DNA from: Cyanobacteria bacterium TGS_CYA1
GTDB taxonomy: Bacteria > Cyanobacteriota > Vampirovibrionia > Obscuribacterales > Obscuribacteraceae
NCBI GenBank assembly: GCA_026129135.1
Contig: JAHCIQ010000003.1
Span: 62,001-126,000, forward strand
DNA length: 64,000 nucleotides
Direction of reading: 5' to 3'
A program made the translations under genes and the position numbers. Below the pieces are notes generated by a model. That model searched no databases. It had not been told where the DNA came from and was given only the letters and a program-made list of their open reading frames with translations. Shown here piece by piece: positions 1-8,292 of the stretch. How positions within the stretch are numbered: position 1 is the stretch's first letter; the number at the start of each line of letters is the position of its first letter.

Positions 1-567
1 GTCAAAAATAAATTGACTGTGCTTGACTGTACCAAAATACAAGAAGGCAAAGAAGTTTTGATTCATGGCACTGGATTCAGTGTGAATCCGCAAGAAAATA
101 GTGTAAGTTTTGACGGCAAGCCTGCTCAAGTGTTGCAGTCAAATTCACGGATACTTGTGGTGAAACCTCCTACTGGACTTGCATCTTCAGGAAAAATCTC
201 ACTTGTCGTAAGCGCTCTTGGTGAAACAAGCGAACCTATAAAGGTAGGGGTTGTTGCTCTTCCTCCCCACCTGACTTCGATGTCACCATATGGTGGACCA
301 GCGGGCGGATATATAACTATTTCGGGTTCTAATTTTTCTACAGTAGCAGATCAAAACATAGTTAGAATCGGTTCTTTCACAGCCAACGTTACTTCTGTAG
401 GCACGAATTCGCTCACCTGCGAAATCCCTGATTGGGGCTCTGCGGGTGGCACGTTACCAGTGCGTGTAATTAGCAATGGCGTGCCATCAGATAATACGTT
501 GAGTTTCTGGTGCATGTCGCGTTATTACGGCGGTGATCCTTCAGCTCCTACTTATCAAAACGATTAG
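1..567 (+). CDS. IPT/TIG-domain surface protein, C-terminal part (5' partial)
   Basis: The reading frame is open from base 1 (V-K-N-K-L-T-V) to a TAG at 565-567, so the true start lies upstream of the window. Two immunoglobulin-like IPT/TIG repeats can be seen: one with the motif LIHGTGFSVNP near the start, and a second beginning around residue 90 (SMSPYGGPAGGYITISGSNF). The G-x-x-F/N-F pattern followed by V-x-f-x-x-x-x-A is typical of the family. Such domains usually sit in secreted or cell-surface proteins as binding or spacer modules. The C-terminus (WCMSRYYGGDPSAPTYQND) is not recognised. No catalytic domain is visible in this fragment. The family call is good; the role is unknown. Confidence 0.75.
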   Translation, partial: VKNKLTVLDCTKIQEGKEVLIHGTGFSVNPQENSVSFDGKPAQVLQSNSRILVVKPPTGLASSGKISLVVSALGETSEPIKVGVVALPPHLTSMSPYGGPAGGYITISGSNFSTVADQNIVRIGSFTANVTSVGTNSLTCEIPDWGSAGGTLPVRVISNGVPSDNTLSFWCMSRYYGGDPSAPTYQND

Positions 568-645
568 TTCTTACCGTTTTAAGAGCTGGGAACATTCGAA
601 TCTCATTTTCGTTCTAATAATTTAGAAAGAAATGAGGCAACTACT

Positions 646-1203
646 ATGTTCAATAAATCAGCTCTGATCTTTGCAACTCTGGCAATTTCGTTTGTTTCCT
701 TCACTCAAGCAAGTTACGCACTAGATACCTGGGAATTTAAAACCGGCAAGGGCGAGTCAGTACTGGTTAAGAAAGGATTATTCGGTACCAGAACAGTGCG
801 CTTGCAAGATCGACTCGGCAATGGTTATGAATCTGACAATAGCTTTTTTGGAAGTAAAAAAAATGCTGTTAGCATAATGGGGAACGGTGTGTCGGTTGAG
901 AAAAATATTTTTGGTCGTAACTCTATTCAGGGCTCGACAATTTTAGGCGACCGCATTCAGACTAAACGTTCGTGGTTTGGCTTGGGACCACGTAAAACTT
1001 CTATAGATGTGAGTGGCGTGACCAGTCTGGCAGAAAAGCTTCTCACTAAAAAACAGGCTCCTTTGGGGCTTTCGTCGCCTGCTCCCACAAAAGGTTTGGT
1101 CGATCAAAAAACTTATTCCGATATCGGATTAGATTCTAACTTGGAGGGGCAAAGCGGCGGAAACCCTGCTGCATTGCCTGATTCGGACGGACCCATAAAT
1201 TAG
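646..1203 (+). CDS. secreted protein with four FG repeats
   Basis: 185 residues. A Sec signal peptide covers residues 1-25 (basic start, hydrophobic run, cleavage near ASYA). Residues 38-125 hold four imperfect ~21-residue repeats, each with a Phe-Gly (KKGLFG, DNSFFG, EKNIFG, KRSWFG) followed by a polar/beta segment and usually a Gly turn. This looks like a small beta-solenoid or blade array. The C-terminal 60 residues are Pro/Gly/Ser-rich and probably disordered. Palindrome copy 1 falls in this tail and encodes YSDIGL. A GAGG sequence lies 5' of the ATG. No family recognised. Confidence 0.65.
   Translation: MFNKSALIFATLAISFVSFTQASYALDTWEFKTGKGESVLVKKGLFGTRTVRLQDRLGNGYESDNSFFGSKKNAVSIMGNGVSVEKNIFGRNSIQGSTILGDRIQTKRSWFGLGPRKTSIDVSGVTSLAEKLLTKKQAPLGLSSPAPTKGLVDQKTYSDIGLDSNLEGQSGGNPAALPDSDGPIN
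1114..1131. repeat. CCGATATCGG palindrome, copy 1 (coding)
   Basis: Core at 1118-1127; the right arm ATTA is canonical. The left arm is TATT instead of TAAT. In the reading frame of the host gene the canonical arm would put a TAA stop at 1114-1116; the copy has TAT (Tyr) and reads Y-S-D-I-G-L. Confidence 0.9.
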
Positions 1204-1578
1204 CTAAGTGATTTACTCATGAAAAAGCATGGCATTAATCTGCCCGAGGCTAATTTGTGATTTCCTTCGCCATCTACGACATAGCCATTGCGTAAATAGA
1301 ATTCTTTTGCATTCAATGAAGAATGCAGGGACAATCGGGCAAGACCTTGATGCTTTGCATTTGATTACGAGCATAAAGGCTTTATCCGGGTTGTCTCTTA
1401 ATTTTTCCAAGAGCAATAATTCGCGATTCAATTAGGAGAGAGGTGACCATTCATCAAGAATTTCTTGAGCGTAAAACGAACTGGCGCCTTTATGTACTGC
1501 ATTTTGATGCACAGAAATAATGCCTTGCGCATCTGAGACCACGGCTTCTCGAATTGACCAGTTTTCTGATTCATTCAT
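1204..1578 (-). pseudogene. decayed GNAT-family N-acetyltransferase
   Basis: The minus strand from the ATG at 1578 reads MNESENWSIREAVVSDAQGI and on to YAQEILDEWSP, then stops at 1432. This is the usual N-terminus of GNAT acetyltransferases (IR-x-A-x-x-x-D-A, then the EILDEWSP helix). Near 1330-1204, in another frame, comes the typical C-terminus: LNAKEFYLRNGYVVDGEGNH, then LASGRLMPCFFMSKSLS. The total is only about 125 codons and the acetyl-CoA-binding loop between the two parts is missing or out of frame. So the gene has an internal deletion and at least one frameshift. Its ATG overlaps the TGA of the upstream gene (ATGA at 1575-1578), so it was once the second gene of that operon. Confidence 0.75.
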
Positions 1579-2405
1579 TTGCTTTTTTGCAAACTCTTTT
1601 CGAGAGCGCTTGCATCTTGTGTTTTGCCCAAGAGTTTCAAGACAGCGATTCGATTTAAAATCGCATTGGTGTAGAGATCTTTTTCTTTTGGCATAGAAGT
1701 AAGCAATTTGATGCTGGTAGCATATTCGCTATCAGCTTGTTCCAGATGGTTTTTGGAACGATAAAAACTTCCAAGGTCTAAATGTGCTCTTACAATCGCT
1801 AACTTGTCTTTTTTTTGTAATTCGAGTTTGGCAATTTTTTCTTTGAGCGTTTTTTCTGCCTCAACAAAGCAAGTCGGATCCTCTTTTGGGGGAGGATTAT
1901 AGACTTCGCCTCTCAACTGGGTGAACTTCTCTGAGTCTGTTTCTGGCTTGGAAACGGGTTTGTTCTCCGGCTTATTTTCTGGTTTCTTCTCAGGTTCGGG
2001 TCGAACCAGCACTTTGCCTCTGGTTCTAATTGGATTAGTTTGTTCATTACCTTGCTGCTGAGCCCAGGCAAATAAATTGGATGTTGCTAAAAGGGCTATA
2101 AAGGTGCTTGCAGCTTTAAGGAATTTGCGCGATTTATCGCGCAACATTTTGAGCCCTTTGGGACAATTATCGTTAATGATGGTGCCATCTTTGCGTTTAT
2201 AAAACTGGATGCAAACACGTCCATGTTTTCTTAATGTTAGAAATTCTTCTGCCTCGATTGTGGACATACTTGAAATATCGTAGACATTAAGTGAGCACTG
2301 ATTGCAAAATCGTTCGCGGTCATCGCCTACCATTTTGTCCCAATCTGCATTACATGGAGCGGCAATCGAAATTCTGTCTAGAAGGCTTTCTTCGTCATTT
2401 TTCAT
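1575..2405 (-). CDS. Cys-motif domain, membrane segment and TPR-like region
   Basis: 276 residues. Residues 15-85 form a small Cys-rich domain with the pattern PCNADWDKM..RFCNQC..VYDIS..C-x-x-F..DGTI..C. It occurs at the N-terminus of assorted envelope proteins and is of unknown function (C-x2-C plus further Cys, possibly metal binding). A hydrophobic segment (about 97-115) probably anchors or exports the rest. A Pro/Lys/Glu linker with KPEN repeats follows, then two or three TPR-like helical hairpins (about 190-270). The TGA overlaps the ATG of the acetyltransferase remnant. The Cys domain is recognised; the function is not known. Confidence 0.65.
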   Translation of the reverse strand: MKNDEESLLDRISIAAPCNADWDKMVGDDRERFCNQCSLNVYDISSMSTIEAEEFLTLRKHGRVCIQFYKRKDGTIINDNCPKGLKMLRDKSRKFLKAASTFIALLATSNLFAWAQQQGNEQTNPIRTRGKVLVRPEPEKKPENKPENKPVSKPETDSEKFTQLRGEVYNPPPKEDPTCFVEAEKTLKEKIAKLELQKKDKLAIVRAHLDLGSFYRSKNHLEQADSEYATSIKLLTSMPKEKDLYTNAILNRIAVLKLLGKTQDASALEKSLQKSK

Positions 2406-2443
2406 TTCTTTTTTTCTTTTCTTCTTTTTCTTTTCGGTTGAAT

Positions 2444-3646
2444 TTATTTTTTGCTTGGATCAGCTATATGTCCCAGGAATAGAATTCTGTTTGTCTTTGC
2501 ATCGTGTAAAGCAAATAAGAAGGGTCTGTTCAGTTTCATTTCAAAATAAGGTTCTGAAAAATGTAAAGCTTTAGCGCTAGCTTCGGCTGCTGTAGAAGCT
2601 GCAGCTTCGGTACCTTCTTCGCTTACGTCGATAAAAGTTTTATGAAACACCTCGCTCAAAAAGAGTTCTGTTTTAGAATCTTTTTCGACCATTTTGCTGA
2701 AATCTGCTTTTAGCGAATCAAAAGGCTCGGACATCCCTATTGCTTTTAGCGAAGACTTCAATTTCAGGTTATCTGTAATTTTGAAGCGGGGCAGGGTGAT
2801 TTTCCCTGGGCTTTCGTTAAATCGTTCAAGCCAGTTCTGCCAGGAGCTTTCGCTCAAGTTGTTTTCGAGTTCTGTAAGGCTGGACGATTCTGCCGGCAGA
2901 AAAAAGAGCATCGAATATCGACCATTTTTATAGTGCAGACGCAATGCTTGCATCTCATTATTTGAGAAATATTTGAAATGCTTGCGATCTGCCACCATCG
3001 TTGGTACCTTGACCATTTGCTCGTCTGCTGTATGGAAGGATTTCTCAGCTGTCAATTGTGGGTCGAACTTGTCTGCCCATGAGCTTTTGAAATAGATTGC
3101 ATTGATCAAATATAATTTTGCGCTCGGATCTACTTTGTCGATGATACTTGCAATTTTTCCGCCACTATTTTCTTTGACAAAATTGTTTATTTTTTCGACT
3201 GAGTCTTTGGCAGAAAAATCGAGACTTGAAAGCGGTGCTTGCAATTTTTCTTTGAGTGAATTCACATATCCTTTATCGAATTTGACAGACTTCTCGCCTA
3301 TAAGGCTGTTAACAATCTTCAGACTGGTGCCAGGGTCAGGTGCATTCAAACTTTTAAGATCGTTCGATAGGCGCCCAACCTTCGATACCGTTTCGCTCGA
3401 ATCACCAAGATCAAGACTTTGGCTCATAGATTCAAAAGTGCTTCCAGATGCTCCAAGCGCAGTCATGGTCATTGCTGTTTCCACGCTATAGGGCGAAACT
3501 AGAAGGTTAGAGCGCTCCCTTCCTTTTGCGATTTGTTTGAACAAATCAAATTGAAAAGTTTCGGCTTTGCAAGGAAGATTTGTCGAGATGCCCAGCGCAA
3601 TAGCATTGAGGAGCACTAGTTTTTTCATGATGTTGGTGTTTTTCAT
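2444..3646 (-). CDS. serpin B (serine protease inhibitor family, secreted)
   Basis: 400 residues from the ATG at 3646. This start overlaps the upstream serpin's TGA by four bases (ATGA); the longer upstream frame lies inside that gene and is not needed. A signal peptide (KKLVLLNAIALGISTNLPCKA) is followed by a full serpin fold: LLVSPYSVETAMTMTALGA, YLINAIYFKSSW, FIDVSEEGTEAAAST and NRPFLFALHD..ILFLGHI. The reactive-loop hinge E-E-G-T-E-A-A-A-S-T has small residues, as in inhibitory serpins. Counting from the P15 Gly puts P1 at Lys (A-K|A), which would suit a trypsin-like target. It probably acts outside the cytoplasm. The target is unknown. Confidence 0.93.
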   Translation of the reverse strand: MKNTNIMKKLVLLNAIALGISTNLPCKAETFQFDLFKQIAKGRERSNLLVSPYSVETAMTMTALGASGSTFESMSQSLDLGDSSETVSKVGRLSNDLKSLNAPDPGTSLKIVNSLIGEKSVKFDKGYVNSLKEKLQAPLSSLDFSAKDSVEKINNFVKENSGGKIASIIDKVDPSAKLYLINAIYFKSSWADKFDPQLTAEKSFHTADEQMVKVPTMVADRKHFKYFSNNEMQALRLHYKNGRYSMLFFLPAESSSLTELENNLSESSWQNWLERFNESPGKITLPRFKITDNLKLKSSLKAIGMSEPFDSLKADFSKMVEKDSKTELFLSEVFHKTFIDVSEEGTEAAASTAAEASAKALHFSEPYFEMKLNRPFLFALHDAKTNRILFLGHIADPSKK

Positions 3647-4824
3647 GGTTTGTTGATATGTCCCATAAAGAGTATTTTCTTGGTTTGCATGTCTTGCAGT
3701 GCCACAAAAAATGGACGATCGCATGTCATCGTAAACGGTGTTTGTGGTTCCATACGAGCGGACGTCACGCACATTTCAACCGCGGTAACAGCGGCGGCTT
3801 CTGTGCCTTCTTCGTTCACATCCATGAACGTTTTGTGGATTACGTCATTGATAAAAACCCGCTCTTGTTCGTTGGTCATGAGCGTGAAATCGGCTTTCGT
3901 TTTATCGAATGCTTCTTCCATGCCCAATTTTGAAAGATTGTCTTTTAACTTCATCTCGTCTTCAATTTTGAAGCGCGGCATTTTTAAAGTTCCAGGTCTG
4001 TTTGCAAGTAGAGAGCAATTTTTTTCAAAAGTTTTTAGGTCTAATTTCTTTTCGAAATCATCCAGCGTTTTTCCTTTGTGGGGCAGAAAAACAAACATTC
4101 CCAAACGGTTGTCTTTGTAGGGCAAATAAACTGCTTGAAAATCCTGGTTTTCTGAATATGAATAATTGCGGCTCATAGACATCATCATTGCGTCTATTTC
4201 TTTTCCGTCTGCGCCGTGGAATTTTTCCTTTTTTGTTTCTTCTCTATTAAATTGATTCTGCCAGGAACCTTTGAAATAAATGGCGTTAATCAAATACAAG
4301 ATGGCATCGCCACTGACTCTATCTAGAATCTTACTGATTTTGTTATGGGTTTTACTTTTTACCCAGTCGTTTATTTCATTCACCGCATCTGGTGAGCTGA
4401 AGTCGGTCACATTAGTGCCTGCGTAAAAATATTTCTCATTATCACTTATAAAAAGTTTCGAAAATACGATATTCTTATTTGCAAATAAAGTGTTGGCAAT
4501 CTCTAAAACTGTTCCGTTATCTAGCTTTTGCAAACTGTCTATCGTTTCTCTGGCAGATTGTTTTGTTTTTTCATCTTGCTTAGAATCGAGATTGAGCACT
4601 TGTGCCATTGCTTCTTTGGTTTCGCCATTTGCGCCGGTATATGTCATGGTCAATGCGCTTGAAACGCTATAGGGCGAATACAAGAAATTTTCCTTGGCTT
4701 TTGCAGAGGCTAAAGACTTATACAAATCAAAATCGAATTGTTCGGCGCCATAAGCTTGAAGCGGAATTTGAGCTTGAGCCAGAATGCACGATGCAAGTAT
4801 TACTAAAAAAGATTTCTTACGCAT
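3643..4824 (-). CDS. serpin A (serine protease inhibitor family, secreted)
   Basis: 393 residues from the ATG at 4824, which shares one base with the TAA of the upstream flavoprotein gene (TAATG). The N-terminus is an export signal (MRKKSFLVILASCILAQAQ); the LASC stretch could be a lipobox, so a lipoprotein is possible. Serpin signatures are FLYSPYSVSSALTMTYTGAN, LYLINAIYFKGSW, the hinge NEEGTEAAAVT and DRPFFVALQD..ILFMGHI. Counting from the P15 Gly puts P1/P1' at Thr-Ser, so its specificity should differ from serpin B, which follows with a four-base overlap. The pair looks like a tandem duplication that has diverged in the reactive loop. Confidence 0.93.
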   Translation of the reverse strand: MRKKSFLVILASCILAQAQIPLQAYGAEQFDFDLYKSLASAKAKENFLYSPYSVSSALTMTYTGANGETKEAMAQVLNLDSKQDEKTKQSARETIDSLQKLDNGTVLEIANTLFANKNIVFSKLFISDNEKYFYAGTNVTDFSSPDAVNEINDWVKSKTHNKISKILDRVSGDAILYLINAIYFKGSWQNQFNREETKKEKFHGADGKEIDAMMMSMSRNYSYSENQDFQAVYLPYKDNRLGMFVFLPHKGKTLDDFEKKLDLKTFEKNCSLLANRPGTLKMPRFKIEDEMKLKDNLSKLGMEEAFDKTKADFTLMTNEQERVFINDVIHKTFMDVNEEGTEAAAVTAVEMCVTSARMEPQTPFTMTCDRPFFVALQDMQTKKILFMGHINKP

Positions 4825-6059
4825 TACTTCATTACTCCGGCTTGCTGTCTTGTGTCGGGACTGTGTATGTGTTCTGGTCTGAATCCCATGCCAATCAGGT
4901 TGGCTGGAAGTGCACGCAGTGGTGGCAGTGTCTTGAACACCTGGGTAAACCATGGTGCTTTCATTTCTGTACTTTCCAGGGCAGGTTTGATTACGTTATT
5001 TTGAATCAAGACCTGAGCGCGTTGAGTCATGCGCGTTGGATAGGTTCGTCGCTCCTGCACCATACGCAAGTGACTTTCGTTCAGGTTGCCTTTGAGTAAC
5101 GGCATATAGAGAAAATTAGCAGCAGCTACTGCATCCTGTACAGCCAGATTGATGCCTACTCCAGCCACTGGTGACATGGCGTGGGCACTGTCGCCAATGC
5201 AAAGCAGACCATCTCTGTACCATTTAGAGAGTCTATCTACTTTGACTGTGAGCAATTTTATGTCATCGAAACTTGTAATATCGTCTACTGTGTCACATGT
5301 AAATGGCGCCATCGCAACGATACGCTCTTTAATTGATTGAAGACCTTTGATTTTGTATTCTTCTAGTTTTCCTTTAGGAATGACAAAACCACATTGCCAG
5401 TACTCGTTTCGATTGATCATGATCAAAATTTTTCCGGCATCGAAACGACCTAGTGTTTCTGCAGGATCAGATGGCTTGCGAGATATTCGCATCCAGAGTA
5501 CGTCCATTGGAGCGCCTACATCTTCGACTTCCATATGGGCTGATTTTCTAACGACAGAACCTCTGCCGTCTGCGCCAATTACAAGATTGGATTTGATTAA
5601 AAGCTCGCCGTTGTCGTCAATAGCTCTGACACCAATCACTTTTCCATTTTCTTCTAAAAGGTCCACAGCTTCGGTATTCATGCGCAAATTGAATTTGGGA
5701 TATTTTTGAGCCTGTTCCGCTATGTAATTCAGAAAATCCCATTGCGGCATAAAGACTATGTACTTGCACTTTGTATTTAAATAGGAGAAATCGGCCATCA
5801 TGAATTTTTCATCGCCGATTTGTCCGCCTAATTGTGAAACTTTCTGGTGAGGCAATTTGAGAAAGCCGTCTAATATGCCAAGTTCGTGCATTAGCTCGAG
5901 GGTCGATGGGTGAACGGTGTCGCCTCTAAAATCGCGAAAAAAGTCGCCATGTTTTTCGATTACTACAACTTCGACACCTGCTCGAGCTAGAAGATATCCA
6001 GCCATTAATCCAGCGGGACCGCCACCTACTACACAAACATTGGTTTTAATTTCAGCCAT
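4824..6059 (-). CDS. FAD-dependent aromatic-type monooxygenase (FAD_binding_3)
   Basis: 411 residues. An N-terminal Rossmann dinucleotide motif GGGPAGLMAGYLLARAG is followed by the acidic end of strand 2 (VVVIEK). There is a central GADGRGS motif (the DG motif of flavoprotein hydroxylases) and the FAD ribityl-binding GDSAHAMSPVAGVGINLAVQD. This order is that of PHBH-type flavoprotein monooxygenases (UbiH/PobA/PheA-like). They use NAD(P)H and O2 to hydroxylate aromatic or polyketide-like substrates. The substrate cannot be read from the sequence. It is the first gene of an overlapping operon with two serpins, an unusual partnership for a cytoplasmic redox enzyme. Confidence 0.88.
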   Translation of the reverse strand: MAEIKTNVCVVGGGPAGLMAGYLLARAGVEVVVIEKHGDFFRDFRGDTVHPSTLELMHELGILDGFLKLPHQKVSQLGGQIGDEKFMMADFSYLNTKCKYIVFMPQWDFLNYIAEQAQKYPKFNLRMNTEAVDLLEENGKVIGVRAIDDNGELLIKSNLVIGADGRGSVVRKSAHMEVEDVGAPMDVLWMRISRKPSDPAETLGRFDAGKILIMINRNEYWQCGFVIPKGKLEEYKIKGLQSIKERIVAMAPFTCDTVDDITSFDDIKLLTVKVDRLSKWYRDGLLCIGDSAHAMSPVAGVGINLAVQDAVAAANFLYMPLLKGNLNESHLRMVQERRTYPTRMTQRAQVLIQNNVIKPALESTEMKAPWFTQVFKTLPPLRALPANLIGMGFRPEHIHSPDTRQQAGVMK

Positions 6060-6112
6060 TTTCAGTGTCTCTTATTTGTAATTTTTGCTCTAACTGTTGC
6101 TCTGATTTTGCT

Positions 6113-6916
6113 CTAATTTTGTCTGAATTCCGGGTGCTGTACATAAATATCGTCGAGAAACGCTAAGAGTTTATCTTTCGAATCGTGACTGGTGCTATTT
6201 TCTATTGAAGGCATCGAACGATCCAGTTCTTGATGGAAGGCTTTTTTGTCATTGAGCAGGACATCTATAGCTAGGATTTGAATAGTTGTTTCCACCTTGA
6301 TCATTGGGCGACGTTCCAGTTTGGCTCGAGCAGCTTTCAGATCAGGAAATTTATCCAGCCAGGGAAGCATGAATTCGTCTATAAATTCGAATAACTGCAA
6401 TTTTACTTCTTCTTTGGTTTCTGGGCTCAAGCTCCAGCCGCCTTCTATTTTGTAGTGCTCAGAAAAGTTGGGACCAGCATTCATGGATGAATCCCAGACT
6501 GTAAGATCTGGAGTGGAAAAAAGTTTTTTGCTCTGAAATGGCGCCACCATATTTGCCACTGCCGGAAAATTGCGTCCGAAGTGGAAATAAAAATCGCCGC
6601 GATTGTTAGCCTGTACAGTTATTTCGTCCTGATAATCTTTGCGATTGCGGACATAAGCATTTTTTTTCTTTTCGAACTTAAATCCATTTTGTTCGAGTTT
6701 CGTTGAAATTATCTCGTTTACTTCCTTTTTCGTTTGCTCTTTAGAGGAAAGCTCTTGGGATACTTCAGAAACTTTGGACTGTGTGACTTGGTCTTCGTCT
6801 TTTTGATCTTCCATAGAACTCGTGCAGGAGCCAAGAAGCACACTAAGCAAAAGCGGCAGAAATACAACTCGAGTTTTGAACCTTGTCGTTTTAGCCGCTT
6901 TTGATGTAGCTGTCAT
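6113..6916 (-). CDS. putative lipoprotein, unknown function
   Basis: 267 residues. The N-terminus has a basic stretch, a hydrophobic run and a lipobox-like L-L-G-S-C around residue 31, so it is probably a lipoprotein anchored after export. A Glu/Gln/Lys-rich linker (about 35-70) precedes a mixed alpha/beta domain containing a FYFHFGRNFP segment and an acidic helical C-terminus. No family recognised. The start ATG directly follows the TAA of the DUF2167 gene (TAAATG), so the two are cotranscribed and probably act together at the envelope. Confidence 0.6.
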   Translation of the reverse strand: MTATSKAAKTTRFKTRVVFLPLLLSVLLGSCTSSMEDQKDEDQVTQSKVSEVSQELSSKEQTKKEVNEIISTKLEQNGFKFEKKKNAYVRNRKDYQDEITVQANNRGDFYFHFGRNFPAVANMVAPFQSKKLFSTPDLTVWDSSMNAGPNFSEHYKIEGGWSLSPETKEEVKLQLFEFIDEFMLPWLDKFPDLKAARAKLERRPMIKVETTIQILAIDVLLNDKKAFHQELDRSMPSIENSTSHDSKDKLLAFLDDIYVQHPEFRQN

Positions 6917-7834
6917 TTATTTGGTCTGGCCTTTTTTCCCGAATAGTTTGGCAAAAAGAGCACCGATTCCAACTACTGCTACCAAAATCAATTTCTTGCC
7001 AGCGATTAAAAAGCCCAGAGCCCATTTCCATAGACCGCCAAGCAGCCCCATCTTTGCTGCAGCCGCCATGGCGCCACCACCAAGAATTAGTCCTGTTAGT
7101 CCGTAGCCTGATGCTTTATCTTTGCCTTCGACATATTCGCCATAGGTGTTGCCTTTGGTGAATTCAGTCTTGTTCAGAAGGTCCATTATTTTAGCTTTGT
7201 TCTCTGGAAACTTTTCCTGGCTCGTGACCAGATTCATTGACAGAATTCCCTTGCGACCTAAAATGCGGGTGTTGTAGTTAATGCAAGTTACTGGTGCGCT
7301 GGTTGAATCTTCGTCTTTGACTTGAAGCGCCCAAACTACCTGGTGTTTGTCTTTTTCATATTTTGGTTTTTCTGCCCAGTCACCAACATAAAAAGGAGGC
7401 AAATTCATGCTTTTGCGATGCTCGTTATTTTCTTTGGTGTCGTCTTTAATAGACTTTAAAATGTCGTCAGACTTCAAATCTTTGGCGTCTTTGTCATGTA
7501 CATAGCCCGATTCTACAAATCTGCTTATGATCAAAAATGAATTAACATCGTCTTCTTTGTCGGTTTTCTTTAGAGTTTCAGCAGGAAGTACGATTCCAAG
7601 AGCGCCTTCGGGCGAGCTGCCAGTAGCTTCGAGGTATCTTTTTGCTAGCTCTTTATTGGCAAATACAAAACCTGCAGGCACATCAATCGAAGCAAGATTA
7701 TCGCCAAGCACTACATGGGCAGGACCGGGCGTTATTCCTTTTTCCTTGAGATCATCAGCCAGAGCTGTATTAGACGAGAAAAGTGTGAGAAAAACGAAAC
7801 AGGATACCGCAGTTAGACGCAAGAGCGAAATCAT
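6917..7834 (-). CDS. DUF2167 family membrane protein
   Basis: 305 residues with a signal peptide (1-26). The conserved DUF2167 blocks are in order: GPAHVVLGDNLASIDVPAGF, the SGYVHDKDAKDLKSDDIL block, NYNTRILGRKGILSMNLV, and the GKDKASGYGLTGLILGG transition into two C-terminal hydrophobic segments (about 247-300). The family is widespread and periplasm-facing, with no established biochemical role. A strong AAAGGAG lies six bases before the ATG at 7834. The lipoprotein gene follows directly. Confidence 0.9.
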   Translation of the reverse strand: MISLLRLTAVSCFVFLTLFSSNTALADDLKEKGITPGPAHVVLGDNLASIDVPAGFVFANKELAKRYLEATGSSPEGALGIVLPAETLKKTDKEDDVNSFLIISRFVESGYVHDKDAKDLKSDDILKSIKDDTKENNEHRKSMNLPPFYVGDWAEKPKYEKDKHQVVWALQVKDEDSTSAPVTCINYNTRILGRKGILSMNLVTSQEKFPENKAKIMDLLNKTEFTKGNTYGEYVEGKDKASGYGLTGLILGGGAMAAAAKMGLLGGLWKWALGFLIAGKKLILVAVVGIGALFAKLFGKKGQTK

Positions 7835-7909
7835 CTCGAGCTCCTTTTATTGGGAAGCTCTAATAATAACCCATTATTCTAATAGTTGGTTGTCAGGCGA
7901 ATGCTCGCT

Positions 7910-8194
7910 CTAACCTTTGCTTCCAACCAGAATGATATTTGTGCCGACTTGGTATGGCAAGCCAGTTTTGGGATTCTTGATTTTGCCATTTGCGTAAAAC
8001 CCGACTGAACCGGTTTTAAATTCGCGAGCTTCGGCATTTAATGTTCCCCAGACTTGTCCATCTGGCGTTTTCAATTCGAGAATAAGACTTTTCGGAGCTT
8101 CGTTATCAACTACTTTAGACACGCGGATACCCTCACATTTGGTGTTCTTAGTCAGAGAGTCTAAAAGTTTAGTATTCCGGCTAACATCTGTCAA
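7910..8194 (-). CDS. small conserved-looking protein, unknown
   Basis: 94 residues from a TTG at 8194, the only available start in this frame. Beta-rich, with LILELKTPDGQVWGTLNAEAREFKTGSVGFYANGKI, then PKTGLPYQVGTNIILVGSKG. It resembles small single-domain beta-barrel proteins in which a Gly-Lys pair ends each strand. No signal peptide. It reads divergently from the aldo/keto reductase and its end lies 75 bases from the DUF2167 start. Not recognised. Confidence 0.5.
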   Translation of the reverse strand: MTDVSRNTKLLDSLTKNTKCEGIRVSKVVDNEAPKSLILELKTPDGQVWGTLNAEAREFKTGSVGFYANGKIKNPKTGLPYQVGTNIILVGSKG

Positions 8195-8292
8195 AATTTT
8201 GTCAAAATCCTGGCAAAAATAAATTTGTCGCTCGAAAATAGTAAAATGCCTGCACTTTTAAAATGCGTCAGTATCAAAAGCAGGAGTCAATA

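Noticed and set aside
1229..1435. Plus-strand 68-codon frame
   Set aside because: It lies opposite the acetyltransferase remnant and has no motif of its own.
3650..4120. 156-codon frame antisense to serpin A
   Set aside because: Serpin motifs on the opposite strand are decisive.
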